A stretch of DNA of 64,000 nt from Coprinus comatus (taxonomy: Eukaryota; Basidiomycota; Agaricomycetes; Agaricales; Agaricaceae). Below the pieces are notes generated by a model, which saw only the letters and a list, made by a program, of their open reading frames with translations, was not told the DNA's origin and made no database searches. The position numbers and the translations under genes were made by a program. Shown in pieces: positions 35,640-47,102 of the stretch. The stretch covers positions 1 to 64,000 of the forward strand of contig JAWPGT010000086.1 in assembly GCA_034638255.1 (NCBI GenBank). The letters are read 5' to 3'. Every line of letters starts with the position of its first letter. Within the stretch, counting starts at the first letter, position 1.

Positions 35640-37518
35640 TCACTCCCAAACCAACTTGCCATCACCATCAACAAAACTCGTCATACCACCACTAACTTTC
35701 CCTCCTTTACCAGAACCTTTACCTACCTTATTAGCTTGTTCAATAATCCTAATTCTTTCCAATTCTTTTTTATGTTTAGCTAAAGCTGCTAATCGTTCTT
35801 CTTCTTGAACTTTTTTGAGAATTTTTTTATTGTCTGCTTGTTTTAGGTTTTTACGTTGTTGTTTTGTTAGAGTTTGAGATGGTTTTTGTTTTTGAGAGAG
35901 CGAAGAAGTTGAGGATGAGGTGAATGTCGAAGATGGGTTTTTATTTTGACCTGTATGAGATGGTGATTGAACGTTTTTTTTTTTTTGATTCAAAGTAAAT
36001 GATAAATGAAAATGATCGAAAGAGAGAAAAAGGGAAATAGGGACACAGATGAAAAAAGGGAGATCAAGGAACAAGGGACACAAATGAAAAAAAAGGTACC
36101 AAGGGGGGGACAACGGAGAACGGAGAAAAAAGTGACAAGCGAGGAAAAAAAAAAAGGGACAACATCAAACATAAACAACATCACAGGGAAGCCTGTGAGA
36201 TGACTCGATGAGCGAAAACGAACCCGTCAACCGTCAAAGAATGACATAGACACAATGATGGAAAAACAAAATAAAAACGGATAAAAACGGAAATATTACA
36301 CGGATAAAACGATGAAATGTAAAAAAGGGGATACTCACGTGGACGTTTGCTTTGTACGACCCCCCATCCATCATCATCATCTTCTTCTTCGGTGTCTTCT
36401 TCTGCGACGTGTGCTTCTTCTTGTTCAACGATATCTACTTCTTCTGCTTCTTCACCGACATTCGCATCATTTTCTCCGCCGGTATCACCATGAGATTTAA
36501 CACCACGCGATTTAACATGAGATTGTACTGAATCAGCATCAACATCTTCATAATCACCCCATGAGAATCCAGGCGCTGGTTTCTCATTCGGTTTTGGTTG
36601 GATGCGGATAACACGAGCTAAAGTTGGTGGTTTATCTTTACTTTCGAGCATACTATAAAAGATCACAATGTTATGTTAGTAAATTGCAATTTGGCATCCA
36701 AAAATGAACCGAATAGAACAAGAAAAAAAAACAAAACAACTCAACTCATCAACAACAGTTTTCGGTTGTTTAGGACGTAACTTCTCAGCTAAAGTTTGGA
36801 GTGAAATCGAATCTTTAACACTTTCACTTCCTTCCCCAATAGGCGAAGAATTCCCAGTCCCAGTTCCGGTCTCGGTAGCACTATAAGAAGTTGTTGATTT
36901 CCCCGCATCACTAATAGCACTAGCACTAGTACTTTCTCCTAATTTTCCACCATTCCCAGTTCCACTACCACCAGAACCATCAGTAACACGCCGTTTAGCT
37001 TCAACACGAGTCCAAGAGCCATCTGTTTCATTCTTCTGCTGTTGACGTTGTGGTTTCGGAGTAGCTGTTCCTTGTTCCGAGATAATTGTCGTAGAAGTAG
37101 TAGCAGCGGTAGTAGTAGTAGCACCAGTAGCTTTACGTCCTTTCTTCTTCTTATTCTTGTTAGCACCACCACTAGTCTTCACAGGTTCATTATCAAATTG
37201 ACCAGGAATAAGAGCGGGAGCGGGAGTGGATATGGGGATGAAGTTGGAACTAGAAGTTGTAGTAATAGGGTATTGATCTTCTTGTCCTAACTCCACTTTC
37301 TTCTTCTTCTCCTTTTTCTTAGTCTTGTTCTTGCCTTTGTTGCTAGTAGTAATGTTGGTATTGGCATTGGTATCGGTATTGATATTGGTATTAGTGTGGC
37401 TGCCAGCAGTTGTTTGTGAGGATTGAGCATATTGATGAAGACCAGTACCCAGAGCACCAGCAACCACAACCGCTGCCAAGACGTTCTCTGACGAGAGTAA
37501 TGACTGTGCTGAGCCCAT
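35640..37518 (-). CDS. Conserved-looking low-complexity protein with N-terminal membrane segment
   Basis: Exons 37518-36746, 36652-36339 and 35950-35640 sum to 465 aa. The N terminus has one hydrophobic segment (residues of about 12-27, VLAAVVVAGALGTG), probably a membrane anchor. A long Thr/Asn/Ser-rich and Lys-rich disordered part follows. The middle has a distinctive block, LARVIRIQPKP then GFSWGDYEDVD, leading to an acidic stretch and DDGWGVVQSKRPR. The C terminus is a basic helix (LTKQQRKNLKQADNKK, then EEERLAALAKHKKELERI) ending GGMTSFVDGDGKLVWE. The ordered blocks look conserved among fungi, but I cannot name a function. The second intron is 388 nt, far longer than others in the window. 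Confidence 0.75.
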
Positions 37519-37774
37519 AGCACCAGTAGGAGTAGTGTGCGTGTGTATGTAAAGGCGTTCTCACTGACGTGGTGTAATTCCACAAAAGACACGCACGTGA
37601 TGTGCAGATATATATATAAAAATAGAATCAGTTAACTAAAGGTACTTCCAGAAGTACGAAAATGTATATATGTATCTATACACCAATTAAATAATAATAA
37701 TAAAAACGAATCAAATCATCCTCTCAAGTTCCGACAAAGTCTTTGAAAACCTCAAATCATCACTAGGCAATTTA

Positions 37775-40700
37775 TCATCCAATCCTTTCAATATGAAGAG
37801 TCCCACCAGCAGCATCACTTTTTTCCAACAACTTAATCCACCTATCTGCCTTTTCTTCTTCACTCAATGGTACCCTTCTTTCTCTATCTTTCTTGGATCC
37901 CATTTCTCGGAATGTCATTTTGGGTTTTTCAAGTCGGGAACGAGAAGGTTTCATTACGGGTTCATATAAATCTTCATCTCCGAACGAATTTCGTTTTTCT
38001 TGACTATTAGGCTCAAGTTGAGATTGTTGGTATCATACTTTCGATTAGAGTTATTCAAATTCGATGATGGTGATGGTACGGGTCTTTGAGCACTTCTTTG
38101 TGGCCTTATCGGTGGTGATGATGACTTTACCAACAACGTAGATAAAGGTGACGCAACTTCAGCAGAAGGTGAAGTCGGAGAAGGATAACCATAACCATGT
38201 CCATAACCATGAACACGACTATGACTTTGGCTTTGACTGGAACTTGAAGGTGAAGTAGGACTATTCTTCGATCTATCACTAGATCTTCTAGGAGGAAACG
38301 CATTAATAGCACCAACAATTGAAAATACCGGAATTTGTGGGGATTCCGACAGATCATCTAAAGGTTCACGTTCATTCCCATCCTCCACTTCATTCCATGG
38401 TATAACGCCATCCACCAAATCTAAATCAACACCCTTTTTGATCGGAGAAGCGGACTTGAGTGCGGCGTCGGCGCCAGCGTCAACGTCAGTATCAACATAC
38501 GCATAAATATCTTCCTTTCCCTTTTCATTCAAAGTAACTTTCATTGACGTTGACACTTGCACTTGCACTTTCTTTGGCATCGACAGACTCGGAACCGCTT
38601 CTCCTTCTCCTTCTTCTCTTTCGTCATCATTACTATAACTTGAAATCGACGATCTCGATCTTCCATTACCCAAATCCAAATCCAAATCCAAATCCCCAGA
38701 CCCACTCCTATTCCTAGTCCCATTCCAAAATCTAGTACGAGGTGACACTTCTACCTCCGTTTCCGGTGATACAACGGAATGACCAGAAGAACTTTTGGTG
38801 TCGGCATTGATATCACCGCCATACTCGAATCCGGAACGATACCGATATCGGTCTTGGTATTGGTAGTCGTATTGGTAGTCAAACTAAGCTGCCGATACCT
38901 CTTTCGACCTCCATGCGGTGAAGGCGAATGTCCATGTAACGGAGTAAATATCTTCATCATTTTCGTAGGTGACCTTGAACCCGAATCCAAATTCAAATTC
39001 AAATTCTCTCTACCTTCCTCTGGGAGACCTCGACGATGGTAATCATCCCTATCCAAATCTCCCAATCGTCCATGACCATGTCTAATCTGACTTGTACTCT
39101 TCCTATACCGATACTGTTTAGGTAAAGCAGGTAAAGGAGGTGCAACCGAACTTTTAACATCCCCACCATTTCTCTCTCGATCTCGATCTTGATCTTGAGA
39201 CCTAGCTCTTCCTTTCACTCTACCAAACAACCCCCAAAACCTAGATTTACTCTCTTGTTTCGTAGGTGTCGTAGTTATAAAAGGGGGAGAAGCAGTGGTT
39301 GGAGGAGTAGGAAGAGTAGGAAGAGTAGCAGCAGTAGCAGGAGACGTATGGGCAACAGTAGTGGTAGCACCAGGAGATGTAGTAGAAGAAGTAGGTGAAC
39401 CAATCAACCCCAATCCTAAACAAGCTTCACTTTCCGTATGTCTTTTTGAAGAATATACTGGAGACGATATAGATTCATCCTGTTCTCGTTCTCGTTCTCT
39501 ACTCCAATGTTGATCTGCAGTTGCAGTTGCAGTTATAGTAGTTGCAGTCGTAGGTCTTTTAGCTGAAAAACTCATCCTCGTCTTCTTCCTTGTCCCTCTT
39601 CCATCTCCATCTTCTTGATAACCAATTAAACTTCTCTCTCTTCCTCTTCCTCTATTCTTACCAACACCGATACTCGTATCAAGCTCTTCATTACCACTTC
39701 CTTTAAATCTCTTTGACAACTTCCTAGACAAAGATCTCCCAATCGAAATCGGTGACTTTTCTTTATCTTTCTCTCTATCCTCACCACTCATAGGAGATTT
39801 CCCAGTACCACTACCAGCAGTAACACTACTACTAACAACACCCCAATTACTTCCACTTCCACTCAAACCTCCAATCAAACCTCTATACCCAAACACATCA
39901 TCACCGCCACCATCACCAAAACCAAAAGTATCAGAATCCCTAGGTCCTCCAACTTTAACAACATAATCACTAGGTGTTCCAATAATTGTATAATAAGGCG
40001 TATGCGATGATGTTGATGTTATAGAACCTGATTTAGAACCAGAACCATCTGAAGTATGAATATTTCTAGTTCTTGGATTAGGTCTTTTATTTAGATTGTT
40101 TGGAGTACGATTTTGATTTGGAGGTTGACTTGAACTTCGAATCGGTGTAGATTCTAATATGGGTATAGGTCTCGACTTTGGTAATGATGAATTCGGAAAT
40201 TGAGATTTAACCGATGTTTTCGAATCATTATCCAATATCGGAAAACGAGGTAAAGGTGAATATGAAGTTGAATGTGAAGCTGAAGGTACAGGAGACACAG
40301 AAGCAGAAGCAGACCCAATCGAAAGCGGAAGTGAAGGTGACGAGCGAGAAACCGAAATTGAAGCTGAAGCTGAACGTCTAGGCGAAACAGATGATCTAGG
40401 TGAACCAAAACCGGAACCACCAAAACCAAGTTTCGAGATAGACGAACGTAAACTCAATTTCAAAAACCCTTTTTGAAGAAAAAAATCATCAGACAACATC
40501 ACCCATATAATAAAAATTCAATATATAACATACCTTTCTCTTTCTCTTTCTCTCGTACATCAATCCCATGATCAATTCGATTACTTTCCCCAAACCCAAA
40601 CGTATTCCCCGAATCCGGAGAAAAACTTCTAAGTTGACGTTGACGTTGACGTTTACCATTATAATCTTCAACTTCACTAGCAGACATCTGCATATTCGTA

Positions 40701-42264
40701 TTCGTACTTGAACTCGAAACATGACGACGATCGGTGACTTTATCCATAACAAGTGCCAACGCTGAAAAAGAGATGGTATCAGTAAAAATTTAACCAGCAT
40801 GACATATAGTAAATTTATATCAAAAAATGGCGCTCAAGCCCGGCAAAACAAAAGCGAAAGATAGACCTAAGCGAACCCATCATTCCCATTATAGTCGAAC
40901 AATGGGTTGGTGGGTATAATGTGAATAATGATAAGGGTATATATATAAAAGTAAAAGAAGAAAACGTAAGTATACTCACACGAAGTCGAGGTAGACGAAA
41001 CAGTTCCAAAACTCCTACTTTGTTCCTTCATCGTTGTCGTCGTTGTTTGGTGAAGCAAAGATTGAGATTGAAGTTGTTGTTGATGTAAAGGACCAAGAGC
41101 ATTAATAGTCGTAACCACCGGATTCATATTCGAATCTAACAATCGACTTCTTCCTTTCCCATTTCCCCCTCCCTTCCATTTCCATTTCCCATTCCCGTTT
41201 CCTTTACCATTCCCGTACCAATGCCAGCTCTGGTACCAGTTACCATTCCCATAACTAAACTCCCATAGCTACCACCAAGATTAGCACTGGGCAGACCACT
41301 AGTACTAGCACCAGTACTACTTGAAGAAACGGAAGGAGTAGGACTGGTGACAGGTCTTGTTCTATTTCTATTCGGATTCCTATTGGTCGCAGTTATCGTG
41401 GTAGCCATATTCGTATGCGTATTCCCATTGGCGGTAGTTAAGGAACGGAAAGTGGAACTAATATTAGGATTAGGGATTGGAGTAATAGTAATTCCTGTGG
41501 AGTTGTTGCTAGGTAGCGATAAGGAAGTATGGTGAGGATGATGATGATGATGACCTGAGAGACGTGTGATCAGGTGATAAATTCGTAGAAAGAAAAGGTT
41601 ACTGCATACCCGATTCCAGTTCTCTTTGAACCTGACAAAAAACAACAGGAGAAGGTGATCTGGAAGACGATTTGGATGTATTCTGATTTGAAGGACGATG
41701 TGTTGGTGAAGATAAACTGGAAGTTGGTTGTGAAGGAGAGTTTGATCCAGTGGGTATATGCGCATGTGGTGGTGGAGGTGGAGGTACAACAGCCTTGGCA
41801 GAGGTAGCTCTAGTAGGCAATGAAAAACCTTTTCTTATCGAAAAGGTCAAGGAAGTGGTGCGTTTGAGACTAGGAGAGTCTGCAGATATTTTTGAAGGAC
41901 GACGTTTGAGAACATTCCTGGACCTTTTGTCGGTGGCTGTGTGATCGGTGGACGTGCGTGGTGTGGCAAGAAGTTGTTTTAGAGTCAAAGGAGAGTTCGG
42001 AATGCGCGCCGATTCATGTAAATCTGTGTTTGATCTCATTTGTCCATCTGATGCGTGAGAAGAAGACGGAACCGAGTGAAAAGCTGTTGAGCTCATTGGA
42101 GAGCTGGTATTGTGTTGAGTGGTATGACGAAGGGGTATTGAAGGAACGACAGGAGTTGGAGGCAGAGGAGAAGAAAGCGAAGGACGTTTCTGACGAGATG
42201 CTGGTTGACGAACAAGGGAGGGAGGAGAAGAGTTTGTTGGGAATTCAATCGAGTGAGTCGTCAT
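37775..42264 (-). CDS. Large Ser/Pro-rich disordered protein of unknown function
   Basis: One long multi-exon gene on the minus strand. The start (42264) opens MTTHSIEFPTNSSPP. Exon 1 ends in ELESG before a 55-nt intron; the next begins with a His run (about 41558). Further exons include SNMNPVVTTINALGP, ALVMDKVTDRRHV, and a very long one (about 40470-38900) rich in Ser, Thr, Pro and Gly with several charged patches (RPTTATT, SGHSVVSPETEVEV). The final exon, after an apparent 35-nt intron at about 38030, is well ordered: KMTFREMGSKKDRERRVPL, then SEEEKADRWIKLLEKSDAAG and a stop at 37775. Two frame changes (about 41150 and 38900) are not resolved; for the second a 56-nt intron (GTCGAA...CCAAG) fits. 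No enzyme domain, signal peptide or membrane segment is seen. Confidence 0.65.
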
Positions 42265-43380
42265 GGTATAGGAAAAACCCTATAAATCCATTAGAATCCA
42301 AAAAGAAAGAAAAAAAGGGAAACTTGCATAAAGAACCGTCTTGTGTCCTATCTCCAATTAGAAATATAATATAACGAATGGATGCCGCTCTTGTTGTCGG
42401 CTCTTTTAATCCAAACACCCTCGACGTCGTCCAGCGTCGTCTTTTCGTCGTCCTTTCAAGGTCCCGGGTCGTCGTTCAAATTGAAAGAAAGAAAGAATAC
42501 GCAACTCCTGGCTTTACTTTTTCCGTTGCTTAATTACGTAATAACCCGACTCCATGGCTTCAAATCCCGCTTATTTCATATCTCTCGGCTACAGTACACG
42601 TGTACACTGAATAGCAAATACTCTTACAGTTTTTCGTATCACCTTCGTATAACTAGGGATTTTCCCAACAGCATACTCACAAGTCCTCAACCCTATCCGT
42701 TATCCTCGCAAAACCCACCAAAAGGTGTTATACGACTGCCAAAACACAAAACAATCAATCCATCACACACAAGTCAAAACTCAAGTTACATTGAACATTG
42801 TACCTAGATGTCTATGTCAGACATATACAGTACCTTGACATACATTATCCGACGTCTTAATCCAATCCCCACAATCTGTGGAATTGAACATGACACTAAA
42901 CAAAACATCTCAGTTGAACATCCGTAACATACTAAGATACTCCCAACTCTCCAAGTCTCCTCATCTCCAACACCAATGTCACTCGACCCTACCATACTGA
43001 GCATGACCTTTCAACTCGGCGCTCAGCGCATAAAATAAAATAAAACCACAAACACAGAAAAGGAGATATAACCCCTATGTATCAACGTTCCAGCGTCAGT
43101 CAACAAGAGTGTGCTACATAAGTAAATGGCAACCGGAAACCGAGAAATCATATGGCACACTGCAGTCTAGTACGATATCGGAGTGAAGATAAAAATATCC
43201 AATGTACCAAGTTATGATGTATGATAATGATATAATATAACCCCGGGTCATGTTTATACATACATACATAAAATAAACTTGTCCATATAATCTTAATTCA
43301 TAACAGCATCATGCATGAAGTTTGAATTACACCATATTCAAAAACACAATTACAATTACACAATATTGATACTACATCCA
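42265..43380. other. Intergenic between two minus-strand genes
   Basis: About 1.1 kb that should include the promoter of the Ser-rich gene (right of its start at 42264) and the 3' flank of the dehydrogenase gene. Open frames are low quality. No RNA gene seen. Confidence 0.55.
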
Positions 43381-45874
43381 TCATTGATCTTCTTTCCAAG
43401 GATGTAATAAAACCTTTGTATACCCATCAACCCTTCTATCAAATTTATCATAAGCATCAACAGCATCTTCCAATCCTAAATCATGAGAAACCACAAAGGA
43501 AGGTTTAGCTCTTCCAGAGATGATTAAATCTCTTAGGTATCTGTTATACGACTTGTAAAAGTGAGAAGAGAAGTTAGTAACAAGTAATTAGGAATTAGAA
43601 ATGAAAGAAATGATATACTTTGACATTACATTGTCCAGTTCCAATAGTCAATCCCTTTTCAAACAATTTACCTGTAATCGATAAGTTACAAATCCAATAC
43701 TCATCCCAATAAAAAAAAAAAAAAAAACATACCAAACGGGAACGATATATACCCCCTACCCAAAAGAAAAATCAATCAATCACTAACCAATCATCCGATT
43801 CCAAAAACAACTTACTTTGCAGCATTAGAATCCAAAGCACCAGGATCACTAGGTACATATAATCCTGGAATACCTAAACCACCAGTAGGTCTAACGATTC
43901 TAATTAAAGATTCCAAAACCACATTTGGCTGTTCAGTTTTTCCATCTCCTTTCGTTGCTTGATATCCAACCGCTATTATGATATTATTGTTTTTATAAGT
44001 GTTGGGTTGTATGAGAGAACGTACCATCAACACCACGATCAACTTCCTTCCTAACAAAACGTAAAAAAAAAAAAAAATAAAAACTCATTAACAAAACAAA
44101 CAAAACCCATTAGCAAAAAAAAAAAAAAAAACAACTCACCCACCACGTAACTCCAAAATCAAATCAACAGCATCACCCTTCCCAAAATCAATAGGTACAC
44201 AACCAATCTCCTTAACCTTTTCCAACCTTTCTTTAATACGATCAACAACATAAACTTCACTTGCTCCTCTTAAAATTGCTGAATAAGCTGCCATTAAACC
44301 TACTGGACCTGCTCCGAAAATTACTATAGATTCTCCTGGTTTGAATCCCTGGAATATTTTGGAGTAGGAGGGGTAGGAGTGGTAGGAGGGTAGGGTGTTG
44401 TTGGTAAAGGTTATTGTAACGTATGCGTGTGGTGGGGTGGATATCCGTTTTTTTTTTTTTGAGTTAGGAGAAATGAAGTAATATAATGAAGAAGTTGATT
44501 TAAGATGCGCGTGTAAAGTTGAAAGAGAAATTACTTACGGAAAGTTCAACACCATGCCATCCCTAATAACCAACGAAAGAAAAAAAGAAAACCCCCCGAT
44601 AAGAATTAGAATTTCTTTTTAAAAAAGGTTGTTTTGGATATGTTTATAGGTCCACTTACAGTAGGAAAAATATCAGCCAATAAAGCGAAATCGGCTTCAT
44701 GTTCTTTTCCAGGAGGTAATTTCAAAGCATTAAAATCCGCAAATGGGACTCTGACATATTCCTAGTAAAAAGAAGAAAAAAGTGTCAATGATTAACGACT
44801 TCCAACAAGCTTCCAAAACAGAACAAAATGATAGACGATAATCGATAGCTCGAAGAAGCAGAAAGAATGTTACCAGCCAAGTCATTCTCACAATGAGAAC
44901 GACCAGCAACTCGGGACTCGGAGTAGAATATCAAGTGTTTGTAAGATAACGTACCGCTTGACCACCAGGATAAGGTCCCATAGCTACATACCTACAAAAC
45001 AAAATTTCCATTATCAATATTATTAATCCATATCCCCACTCACACATCCAACGTCTCACAATGTAATGAATGAGTGTGATAGTAATATTAATATTCACTC
45101 ACCCATAGGCTCTACACAACATATAATTCAAATCCATCAATTAGTATCTCATGATTAGAAGACCGTGACCTAATGATGGCCATGATGAATGAGAACTTAC
45201 CCTCCAGCCTATATAATCCGTTTTTAGTACGAAGGTCAAGTGAGGGAAAATGTTTTGAGAAATGAATTGTAACTTACGAAACCTGGATTAACAAGTGTAC
45301 AAAAAGCAGAACGACCTTGTTCACAATTTGCACAACGACCACATGCTACGTTGAATGGCATTACAACTCTATCCCCTTTTTTCAAGAGCTATAGTATTTG
45401 ATAGTTAGAATGATGAAAAGAAAATTTAAGAGGTTAAAGAATAAGTGCTCACAGTAACAGCAGTTCCTACTTCCTAACAAAACCCAGAGAAAAAGCAAAT
45501 CAATATCTACAAGATTGCCTATTATATGTGGAATGAAAAGCGTACATCAACGATACCCATACTATTTGAGTAAACATATACCCCCTCATTATCAGTATCA
45601 GAAAAAGCAAACGAAGGAACAATGTTACTTCTCATGTCCGAATACAATTCCAGATTGAGCAGCAGTACGTCCTTCATACATATGTAAATCACTTCCACAT
45701 ATACAAGTGGTAGTAACTATTTTGTTTTTCCAATGCCAACATTGTCAGGAATTGGAATACAGGTTTTTTTTAGAACTCACCTTTAACAATAATATCATCA
45801 GGATGAAGAATTTCAGGTTTCGGTACCTCTTTAATGGCAACTTTGAATGGGGATTCATATACAACAGCTTTCAT
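43381..45874 (-). CDS. Zinc-dependent alcohol dehydrogenase, glutathione-independent formaldehyde dehydrogenase type
   Basis: Medium-chain dehydrogenase that oxidises small aldehydes or alcohols with NAD. I read about 16 exons. The start (45874) gives MKAVVYESPFKVAIKEVPKP. Catalytic zinc ligands are in TCICGSDLHM and IVFGHE. The structural zinc loop CGRCANCEQGRSAFC has all four cysteines. The cofactor fold is marked by VIFGAGPVGLMAAYSAILRG. The C terminus reads DKFDRRVDGYTKVLLHPWKE. Seven exons are 26 nt or shorter: 45546-45561 (16), 45453-45473 (21), 45201-45208 (8), 45103-45111 (9), 44539-44562 (24), 44025-44050 (26) and 43733-43755 (23). All join in frame to family-typical sequence, for example PGFAGGAYGYVAMGPYPGG across the 8- and 9-nt exons. 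Because all motifs survive, the gene is probably active. Substrate cannot be read from sequence. Confidence 0.9.
45103..45208 (-). other. Two consecutive microexons (8 nt and 9 nt)
   Basis: On the minus strand GCTGGAGG (45208-45201) and AGCCTATGG (45111-45103) are each bordered by AG before and GTAAGT or GTGAGT after. They supply exactly the residues AGGAYG needed between PGF and YVAMG. The 89-nt intron between them is normal in size. Confidence 0.85.
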
Positions 45875-46520
45875 CGTTGAAATTGATATAGTTTTTTTTT
45901 CGTCGTTCGAGTTCCAAGGTTGTTAAAAGGGAATAGAGATATCACAGTTCCAGTAAGAACTTCCCCACAAAAATCAACTTCATCGTGTTTTTATAGATAA
46001 ATCCCAGGCGTGCACCGGTACACGGTGAGTGGGTTTGGATTACTAATCTTGTGAGAGAATGTGTTCTGAAGTAGTTAAAGTGAAGATGAAAGTGTGAGAG
46101 TGTTTTGGCTTCTTCAATTGTGAAGTTGGTACCACCTGATTTGATTACAATCGTATTGGACGTGTGTAAATGTATGTAGTGTATGGAGGAGATGTCATTA
46201 TTGTGATGAGCTCGTTTAAACCAAGATATCGTGGGAATTGATGGTACGGTGGTTCTTGATCTAATCTAATCAAATATATATAACAACATACCCAGCAACT
46301 CATCAAACATCCTCTAAGTGAAAAACCATATTCAAGACCTTAGTAAAACAACTTGATACAATCCGAGACGTACATATAACTGTATCAACTGTTCTTGAGA
46401 ATGATTACTAACTAGCCTGAACCACAACATAAATTCTCAGATGGATCCTCTGCTACCACTACCTTCCCCCCCTCTCCCCCCCTTCAAAATAACCGTATTC
46501 GTATCTCGTTACCAAAATCT
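45875..46520. promoter_or_regulatory. Dehydrogenase promoter region
   Basis: About 650 bp upstream of the dehydrogenase start, also the 3' flank of the CWGCC gene. A CT-rich stretch lies at 46455-46485. No defined regulatory site can be supported. Confidence 0.4.
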
Positions 46521-47102
46521 TCAAAAGGATACATCAACATCAACATCAACGTCGACATCTATAGTACCTAGTGCCAGTGGTGTAGGACTCGGACCTGTAA
46601 TAGTACGACAACAACCCCAACAGCCTGGTGATCCAGTTGCTACTTGACCAGTTGCACACACAGGCTTTACTGGACGACAATAAGAGTTACACTCTGCTGA
46701 ATTTCCAAGTGGCGCTGTAGGTCTTGGAATCACGGGAGTGACAGAAATATTACGACAACAACCCCAACAACCTGGTGATCCGGATGCTACTTGACCTGTT
46801 GCACAAACAGGCTTTACTGGACGACAATAAGAATTGCACCCAATTGGAAGTCCAAGTCCAAGTCCAAGTCCAAGTGACACTGTAGGACTTGCAATTGCGG
46901 GAGTAGTAGGAATATCACGACAACAACCCCAACAACCAGGAGATCCAGTTGCTATTTGGCCTGTCGCACAAACGGGTTTATTAGGACGACAATAAGAGTT
47001 GCAATCTTCCATTTGAGGGTTTGGATTTGGATTTGGAAGTGCGTTTACTGAGGTGCTGAGAGTGAAGATGATTGCGGTGGTGATGGTGATGAGTAATTTC
47101 AT
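46521..47102 (-). CDS. Secreted three-repeat CWGCC cysteine protein (copy 1)
   Basis: Single exon of 193 aa. Residues 1-21 are a signal peptide (MKLLITITTAIIFTLSTSVNA) followed by LPNPNP. Three repeats start at Cys34, Cys89 and Cys138. Each has six cysteines with exact spacing C-x3-C-x6-C-x11-C-x2-C-C, and reads CNSYCRPxKPVCATGQ, then GSPGCWGCCR. Linkers are Pro/Ser/Leu-rich, one with (LG)n. The tail is an unusual (DV)n run from a GACGTTGATGTT-type DNA repeat. Six cysteines per unit suggest three disulfides in a small extracellular domain. Start chosen at the Met that gives a perfect signal peptide; an in-frame extension upstream is hydrophobic but unnecessary. A paralogue lies 10 kb to the right. 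I do not recognise the family and assign no function. Confidence 0.85.
   Translation of the reverse strand: MKLLITITTAIIFTLSTSVNALPNPNPNPQMEDCNSYCRPNKPVCATGQIATGSPGCWGCCRDIPTTPAIASPTVSLGLGLGLGLPIGCNSYCRPVKPVCATGQVASGSPGCWGCCRNISVTPVIPRPTAPLGNSAECNSYCRPVKPVCATGQVATGSPGCWGCCRTITGPSPTPLALGTIDVDVDVDVDVSF

Noticed and set aside
36312..36500. His/Leu-rich plus-strand frames near 36.4 kb
   Set aside because: They are antisense to the acidic Asp/Glu stretch of the minus-strand gene.
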